Below, in pieces: positions 59,569 through 64,000 of a stretch of 64,000 nt of DNA. Source of the stretch: Spirosoma oryzae. Its GTDB lineage: Bacteria; Bacteroidota; Bacteroidia; Cytophagales; Spirosomataceae. Every line of letters begins with the position of its first letter. Position 1 is the stretch's first letter. Location of the stretch: the NCBI RefSeq assembly GCF_003002825.1, contig NZ_PVTE01000026.1:20526-84525 (forward strand), given 5' to 3'. The notes under the pieces were generated by a model. The model worked only from the letters and a program-made list of their open reading frames with translations, did not search any database and was not told the DNA's origin. Position numbers and translations under genes: made by a program.

Positions 59569-60165
59569 TCAAGGCAATTTCTCCTGTAATAACCGAAGAA
59601 TCAGATTTTGCCCGGATTTGACGTCGAACATCTGCTGATGAATATCTGACATCTGCTGACGAACATCGGATACCTGCTGACGAACGTCGGACACCTGCTG
59701 ACGAACATCGGACATCTGCTGATGAATGTCAGTAAAACCAGTCTGTACAACATTGGTTAACGTAGCCAGACCGTTGGCGGTAATTTCCCCTGTCCGTTTC
59801 ACCTGCTTTACCTCAGCTGCGAGATCCGTAACCACCTTATTGTTGTCGGTGGCTAATGCATGGACATCAACCGCCAGCGTATAAGCATTGGTAGCCAGTT
59901 CGTGGGAGTTGGTAGCCAGCTCGTAGGAGTTAGTGGCCAGCTCATGGGAGTTAGTGGCTAGTTCGTAGGAGTTGGTAGCCAGCTCGTGGGCGTTAGTGGC
60001 TATCTGGTTGGCATTGGTAGCTAGCTCGTTGGCATTGGTGGCTAGTTCGTGTGTACCAGTAACTAGTTCAACTAATTTCCCCTGTCCCTCGATCAGCCGA
60101 TCTACTTTTTGAAGAACATCGGCAACGAGCGGCTCCAACTGGTCAAGGCGTTTATCTGGTGTCAT
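59569..60165 (-). CDS. Heptad-repeat coiled-coil protein (198 aa)
   Basis: The centre (about 37-106) is ten nearly identical heptads of the form HELATNS/YELATNS. A second block (about 148-182) has five heptads such as RQQVSDV. Leu/Val/Met in every seventh position makes a regular coiled coil. There is no signal peptide or membrane segment. The DNA shows 21-base tandem repeats, so the copy number may vary between strains. Similar repeats occur in phage tail-fibre-like and DUF1640-like proteins; I cannot name the family. It lies 47 bases after thrA on the same strand, with a -7 box (TATCTTTA) before its start. Confidence 0.75.
   Translation of the reverse strand: MTPDKRLDQLEPLVADVLQKVDRLIEGQGKLVELVTGTHELATNANELATNANQIATNAHELATNSYELATNSHELATNSYELATNSHELATNAYTLAVDVHALATDNNKVVTDLAAEVKQVKRTGEITANGLATLTNVVQTGFTDIHQQMSDVRQQVSDVRQQVSDVRQQMSDIHQQMFDVKSGQNLILRLLQEKLP
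59614..59725 (-). repeat. 21-base tandem repeats (QQMSDVR block)
   Basis: About five units of 21 bases with core CATCTGCTGACGAACATC-like, encoding the RQQ(M/V)SDV heptads. Lies inside the coiled-coil gene. Confidence 0.8.
59848..60057 (-). repeat. 21-base tandem repeats (ELATN block)
   Basis: About ten units of 21 bases around GTTAGTGGCCAGCTCATGGGA, encoding the ELATNS/Y heptads. Units differ mainly by third-codon changes. Confidence 0.85.
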
Positions 60166-60212
60166 ATAGGTAAAGATAAGACTTGGATAGAAATATCATA
60201 TGACAAAAAACT

Positions 60213-62684
60213 TTATGCCAGGTAACTGCCGATGCTGACGACGTCGGCGAAAACACCGGAAGCGGTCACCTCGGCACCAGCGCCGGGGCCTTTCACGACG
60301 AGGGGCCGGTCTTTGTATCGTTCCGTCGTGAACGAGACGATATTATCGGCACCGGTAAGCTGATAGAACGGATGCTCCGGCCCAACGGCGCGTAGCTCGA
60401 TCACCGCTTTGTCGTTTTCGAAACTGGCCACAAAACGCAGCTTCCCGCCCTTCGCATCGGCCGATGCGAGCAGGTTTTCGAAGTAATCGTTGTTGCGTTC
60501 CAGCTCGTCGAAGAAGGCGGGCACCGTCGGCGCGTCCAGACACGACTGGGGCAGCAGGTTGTTGATCGTGACGTCCGACGGTTCAAGCGGGAAACCAGCT
60601 TCGCGGGCCAGAATCAGAATCTTACGGGCCACATCCTGCCCACTCAGGTCGTCGCGCGGGTCGGGTTCGGTATAGCCTTTTGCCTTGGCTTCGCGTACCA
60701 CGTCGGCGAAGGACGTACCGGCGGTGAAGGTGTTGAAGATAAACGACAGCGTACCCGACAGAATGGCTTCGATTTTCAGGAACTGATCGCCCGCCGTCAT
60801 CAGACCCTGTACCGTATTGATGATGGGCAGACCCGCGCCGACGTTCGTTTCGTAGAGGAACTTAACCCCCCGGTTCAGGGCTGTGCGCTGCAACCGGCGG
60901 TACTCGGCATACGAACCGGAGTTAGCTACCTTATTCGGCGTTACGACGGAAATGTTTGCGTCGAGCAGCGACTCGTAGAACTGCACCACGTCTTTGTCCG
61001 ACGTACAGTCGATGAAGACCGAGTTCGGCAGGTTGTAATCTTTGATTTTCTCGACAAAGGCCGGCAGTGAGGTTGTGACGCCTTCCGCCAGTTGCCGTTC
61101 GGCCCAGTCGTCGAGGTTGATGCCTTTCGGGTCGAGGAGCATCTTGCGGGTATTGGTCATCCCCACCACACACACTTTCAGCAGCTTCTCCGTGCGCAGG
61201 TATTCGGCCTGTTTGGCAACCTGTTGCAGCAGCGTTTTGCCGATCAGCCCCGTTCCAACCAGATACAGGTTCAGCACCCGCGCTTCCGACTGGAAAAAGA
61301 TGTTGTGCAGCGCGTTGAGGGCTTTCGACAGGTTGTTTTTGTTGATGACCACCGAGATGTTGATCTCCGACGATCCCTGGGCGACGGCGACGATGTTGAC
61401 CCCGTTTTTGCCCAGTACCGAAAACAGCTTACCGGCGATACCCGATGACTTGCGCATGCCCTCGCCTACAGTCGCGATGACCGACAGGTCGCGTTCGATG
61501 GAAATGTTGTCGATATGACCGTGCGCAATTTCGGTGGCAAACTCCGTGTCCAGAATCGCTTTTACGTTCTCGGCACCGCGTGGATCGATGGCGAAACAGA
61601 TCGAGTGTTCCGACGATGCCTGCGAAATCAGGATAACGCTGATTTTGTGCGCGGCCAGTACGCCAAACAGCTTGGCCGATACCCCTGCAACACCGATCAT
61701 GCCCGACCCCTGTACGTTGACCAGCGAAATGTCGTCGATGCTCGAAATACCCGTAATCGTATACTGCCGCCGTTCCGCCGTCCGGCTGACGAGCGTACCC
61801 TCGTGCGTCGGGTTGAAGGTGTTCAGCACCCGCACCGGTATGTTGCGGGCGAAAGCCGGTTGCAGGCTGGGCGGATAAATCACTTTCGCGCCGAAGTGGC
61901 TCAGCTCCATGGCTTCGGCGTAGGTGATGGTCGGAATGTTGAAGGCGTTGGTCACCTTGCGCGGGTCGGCCGTCATCATACCGTCGACGTCGGTCCAGAT
62001 GTCGATGATGTCAGCGTTCAAAGCCGCCCCCAGAATACTGGCCGTATAGTCGGACCCGCCCCGACCCAGTGTGGTCGTTTCGTTTTTGTCCGTCGAGCCG
62101 ATGAAGCCGGTTACCAGCTGTAACGCGCTGACGTTGGCGTAGTGATCCTGAATCAGCTGATTCGTCAGTGGGTAATTGACTTCAGCCTGTCCAAACTGGT
62201 CGTCTGTTTTGATGATCGTGCGGGCGTCGAGGAACTGCGCTGAGATACCGCGACTACGAATGCATTCGGTAATAACAGCGGTCGACAGGCGTTCGCCGAA
62301 GCTGGTAATCAGGTCGAGGGTGCGGGGCGACAGTTCGCGGATGAGCGACACACCCCGCAGCAGGTCTTCCAGTTCGTTGATAACGCCCCGGACCTGCGCA
62401 AACACCTTACTCTGCTCCTTTACCGGAATCAGCGCCTTGATTACGTTGAAGTGCCGGTCTTCAATCCGCCGGACCAGCTCCATGTAATCGGTGTTACCGG
62501 TTGTGGCCATTCGCCCAATCTCAATCAACTGATTGGTAACGCCACCCATGGCCGAAAACACCACCGTAATCAGATCGCCCGGCTGCGAACCGTCGTCCCG
62601 GCGATAGCTGTCGATGATCTGAATAACCTGCTTGATACTTTCTACGGAACCTACGGAGGTGCCGCCAAACTTGAGAACCTGCAT
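60213..62684 (-). CDS. thrA: Bifunctional aspartokinase / homoserine dehydrogenase
   Basis: Catalyses the first and third steps from aspartate to threonine and methionine. The N-terminal kinase has VLKFGGTSVGS and the substrate/ATP motifs TLGRGGSDYTA. Two ACT-like domains follow (about 300-460; VSAKLFGVLAAHKISVILIS and SSGIAGKLFSVLGKNGVNIV). The dehydrogenase has the NAD(P) fold LYLVGTGLIGKTLLQQVA and TNVGAGLPIINTV. About 823 residues, full length. The ATG at 62684 fits the family start (MQVLKFGG). thrB and thrC, often next in Bacteroidota, are not seen; a coiled-coil gene follows instead. A -7 box lies about 100 bases upstream. Confidence 0.97.
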   Translation of the reverse strand: MQVLKFGGTSVGSVESIKQVIQIIDSYRRDDGSQPGDLITVVFSAMGGVTNQLIEIGRMATTGNTDYMELVRRIEDRHFNVIKALIPVKEQSKVFAQVRGVINELEDLLRGVSLIRELSPRTLDLITSFGERLSTAVITECIRSRGISAQFLDARTIIKTDDQFGQAEVNYPLTNQLIQDHYANVSALQLVTGFIGSTDKNETTTLGRGGSDYTASILGAALNADIIDIWTDVDGMMTADPRKVTNAFNIPTITYAEAMELSHFGAKVIYPPSLQPAFARNIPVRVLNTFNPTHEGTLVSRTAERRQYTITGISSIDDISLVNVQGSGMIGVAGVSAKLFGVLAAHKISVILISQASSEHSICFAIDPRGAENVKAILDTEFATEIAHGHIDNISIERDLSVIATVGEGMRKSSGIAGKLFSVLGKNGVNIVAVAQGSSEINISVVINKNNLSKALNALHNIFFQSEARVLNLYLVGTGLIGKTLLQQVAKQAEYLRTEKLLKVCVVGMTNTRKMLLDPKGINLDDWAERQLAEGVTTSLPAFVEKIKDYNLPNSVFIDCTSDKDVVQFYESLLDANISVVTPNKVANSGSYAEYRRLQRTALNRGVKFLYETNVGAGLPIINTVQGLMTAGDQFLKIEAILSGTLSFIFNTFTAGTSFADVVREAKAKGYTEPDPRDDLSGQDVARKILILAREAGFPLEPSDVTINNLLPQSCLDAPTVPAFFDELERNNDYFENLLASADAKGGKLRFVASFENDKAVIELRAVGPEHPFYQLTGADNIVSFTTERYKDRPLVVKGPGAGAEVTASGVFADVVSIGSYLA

Positions 62685-62786
62685 CAGGGAAATAAAGAGC
62701 GAAAGAGTGAATGAGCGAAAGAGCGACTGGTATCGGCCACTTTTCACAAACTAATCAGAAGGACGTTGATGCGTGTAACTGGATAG

Positions 62787-62794
62787 CAAAGATA
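62787..62794 (-). promoter_or_regulatory. -7 box before thrA
   Basis: The minus strand reads TATCTTTG, a full TAnnTTTG match, 103 bases before the start codon. The leader has room for an attenuator, but I see no leader peptide. Confidence 0.45.
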
Positions 62795-62917
62795 GGGGTC
62801 TACGACAGTTTACCGGTTGCTAAACGCGCTTTTCAACCGTAGCAGACTGACAGCTGACAGACGCCATACCGTTACCAGCAAGTCTGTTTCGTGGCGCGCT
62901 GGCGAAACTGGAAGCGT

Positions 62918-63388
62918 TCAACGGGTCAGTCGCCTTAACTGAGCCAGTTCTTTTCGATTGGATTCCTTCGTGGCTGTACAGATATCCGTCTGGAAGATTG
63001 CGTTCGGACCTGACTTTGATTTGTCAGGCATAGCACCCGTCGGATTCCAGTCGGTGGCATAGACAATGTAGTCGTGGCCAAGTTTGAACGCATAGCCACA
63101 AAGGCCGCTATCCCGACCTGTGAGGATCGATAGGGTATCAGGTGTGCCTGCGGGTGCTTTGTAGCGCCTGTCAACAACGAGCTTGAACAGTTTCAAGGAC
63201 CATTGGAAATCGGGATCATTGTAATCGGTTCCACTGATAATTCGTCCTTTGACGGCAATGGTTGCCTTGCTCAGCTCGTATTTGAGCGTCCAGTTCTTGG
63301 GTCTGACGCAGGTGCAGGCATAGGTTGACGTTACGGCCGAAAGCAGGAAAACGATGCCTAGTGTTACGTAGATGTGTGGCTGTTTCAT
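62918..63388 (-). CDS. Secreted TIMP/netrin-like domain protein (156 aa)
   Basis: A 156-residue protein with a signal peptide (MKQPHIYVTLGIVFLLSAVTSTY, cleaved before ACTC). It begins with a CTCVRPKN motif and ends with FQTDICTATK, the Cys spacing of bacterial TIMP/NTR-like proteins (OB-fold). The central part has the expected strands (ATIAVKGRIISGTDY, SLKLFKLVVDRRYK, AFKLGHDYIVYATDW). In animals the fold inhibits metalloproteases; in bacteria its role is open, although metalloprotease genes are in this window. It is a single gene between thrA and a repeat-rich region. Confidence 0.72.
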   Translation of the reverse strand: MKQPHIYVTLGIVFLLSAVTSTYACTCVRPKNWTLKYELSKATIAVKGRIISGTDYNDPDFQWSLKLFKLVVDRRYKAPAGTPDTLSILTGRDSGLCGYAFKLGHDYIVYATDWNPTGAMPDKSKSGPNAIFQTDICTATKESNRKELAQLRRLTR

Positions 63389-63589
63389 GAATTTCAGAGC
63401 GCTTTGTCGATTATCGACTGAGCTAAACTACGATGATTCGTGACTTTATCTGTGTTTAGATGCCCGAAAGAAATAGATTCCGACGGCTCCCGTAGCGGCC
63501 TCGGTACTAGCTACCAGATGAAGCCAGTATGCAGGCCGGCAACCAGCACAAGTCCCATTCGAAGGCAGGGCTGTTAAGTTCTAGTCCAT

Positions 63590-63834
63590 CTACCCCCCAG
63601 CCCCCTAAAGGGCTAACCTTGTAGGGGTTTTGAGCCTTCAAAACCGAGCACTTCGCAAAGGAGCTTTTTTACCCCTAAATCCCCTGAAGGGCGGTCGGCC
63701 GCTGCCGGACTTTTTCTAAGTGCGAGTAAAGTCCCCTTCAGGGGATTTAGGGGTAAAAAAGCCTGTCCATAAAGCCAGTTAAGTACAGGACGTGAAACCC
63801 CTACAAGATTAGCCTTTAGGGGGCTGGGGGGTAG
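63590..63834. repeat. Nested long palindrome (about 245 bp)
   Basis: The outer arms 63590-63630 and 63795-63834 are complementary over 40 bases with one mismatch and one indel. The inner arms 63663-63690 and 63735-63762 are perfectly complementary over 28 bases (GCTTTTTTACCCCTAAATCC and on). Related CCCCTTCAGGG/TGTAGGGG blocks continue to 63927. The open reading frame here (63613-63885) is only a by-product. The stretch 63389-63589 shows no gene. Confidence 0.9.
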
Positions 63835-63912
63835 GGCGGAACAGAACTTAACGGCCCAGCCCCCTGAAGGGGGAGCATTCCGCAACTAAATCGTTCCCCC
63901 TTCAGGGCTAAT

Positions 63913-63943
63913 CTTGTAGGGGTTTTGAAAACGAGTAAATTTG
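63913..63943 (+). promoter_or_regulatory. Promoter of the gene at the window end
   Basis: CTTG at 63913-63916, a 19-base spacer and TAAATTTG at 63936-63943 (full TAnnTTTG match). The -33 part lies in the last repeat block (CTTGTAGGGGTTTT). Confidence 0.55.
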
Positions 63944-63963
63944 GTGACACAACCCCCAACAAA

Positions 63964-64000
63964 ATGAGTGAATTCAGTCAGATGACACGCTTTCGGCCTC
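63964..64000 (+). CDS. Start of a further gene, cut by the window end
   Basis: An ATG 21 bases after the -7 box, followed by an open frame to the window end (MSEFSQMTRFRP). Too short to identify; supported mainly by the promoter before it. Confidence 0.45.
   Translation, partial: MSEFSQMTRFRP

Noticed and set aside
59614..60057. Evenly spaced 21-base repeats that could be taken for a CRISPR-like array
   Set aside because: The units are contiguous without unique spacers, in frame, and code for heptads; it is a coding repeat.
63613..63885. A 90-residue ORF on the minus strand
   Set aside because: It lies wholly in the nested palindrome and its low-complexity Pro/Leu/Lys content reflects the repeat; no start context or homology.
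1..64000. tRNA or rRNA genes, integrase, transposase, origin of replication
   Set aside because: I looked through the intergenic stretches and found no cloverleaf, rRNA-like or mobile-element gene. dnaG is present but no DnaA-box cluster was seen.

Overview
The window looks like chromosome of a Bacteroidota bacterium of the order Cytophagales, most likely a Spirosoma/Fibrella-type organism. The supporting signs are a SusC/SusD outer-membrane pair, gldE next to ssb and mutY, an AURKAIP1/COX24-type mini ribosomal protein, a fused aspartokinase-homoserine dehydrogenase, many S9/S8/S41 secreted peptidases, and repeated matches to the Bacteroidota promoter (a TTG-type -33 box, 19-21 bases, then TAnnTTTG). 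The genus is inference. No rRNA, tRNA, CRISPR array, integrase or transposase gene was seen.

Layout. 1-4.1 kb: tail-specific protease (5' end cut off), a small orphan ORF, and dnaG. 4.2-8.5 kb: the most unusual part. A LuxR-type regulator with a degenerate receiver lies beside a perfect 28-bp inverted repeat. A membrane-bound LytTR regulator is divergent to three tandem 52-53-residue peptides that share an identical Cys-Cys core. An LpxL/HtrB-like acyltransferase with a possible peptide-binding tail follows the peptides, and a strong shared terminator closes the unit. This reads like an undescribed ribosomal peptide (RiPP-like) cassette. 8.5-14.9 kb: housekeeping genes (RNase G, COX24-type peptide, TPR protein, HU, mutY, ssb, gldE). 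15-28.5 kb: envelope and metabolism (membrane protein of unknown function, DUF3500 protein, subtilase, outer-membrane proteins, MltD-like transglycosylase, gatA, tatA, mdh, porin).

28.6-35.1 kb: a TetR-TolC-adaptor-RND efflux operon read leftwards. 35.2-40.2 kb: two large secreted peptidases (metzincin and DPP-IV type). 40.4-49.4 kb: a sugar-handling region (SusC, SusD, a lipoprotein sugar dehydrogenase of the PQQ type, a Gfo/Idh/MocA oxidoreductase, a zinc-type dehydrogenase) with a small PIN toxin-antitoxin pair in the middle. 49.6-51.2 kb: a McrB-like AAA+ protein without McrC. 52.3-56.8 kb: a second RND efflux pair. 57-63.4 kb: retropepsin-like protease, GH43 arabinanase-like enzyme, a heptad-repeat coiled-coil protein, thrA, and a TIMP-like secreted protein.

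The second half (31-64 kb) is dotted with palindromic intergenic repeats of several families. Several lie exactly at gene ends, so that stop codons, and in one case the start codon, fall inside the repeat. The clearest case is the element at 52220-52331, whose two ends give the TAG stops of both convergent neighbours. The window closes with a nested palindrome of about 245 bp and the promoter and first codons of a further gene.
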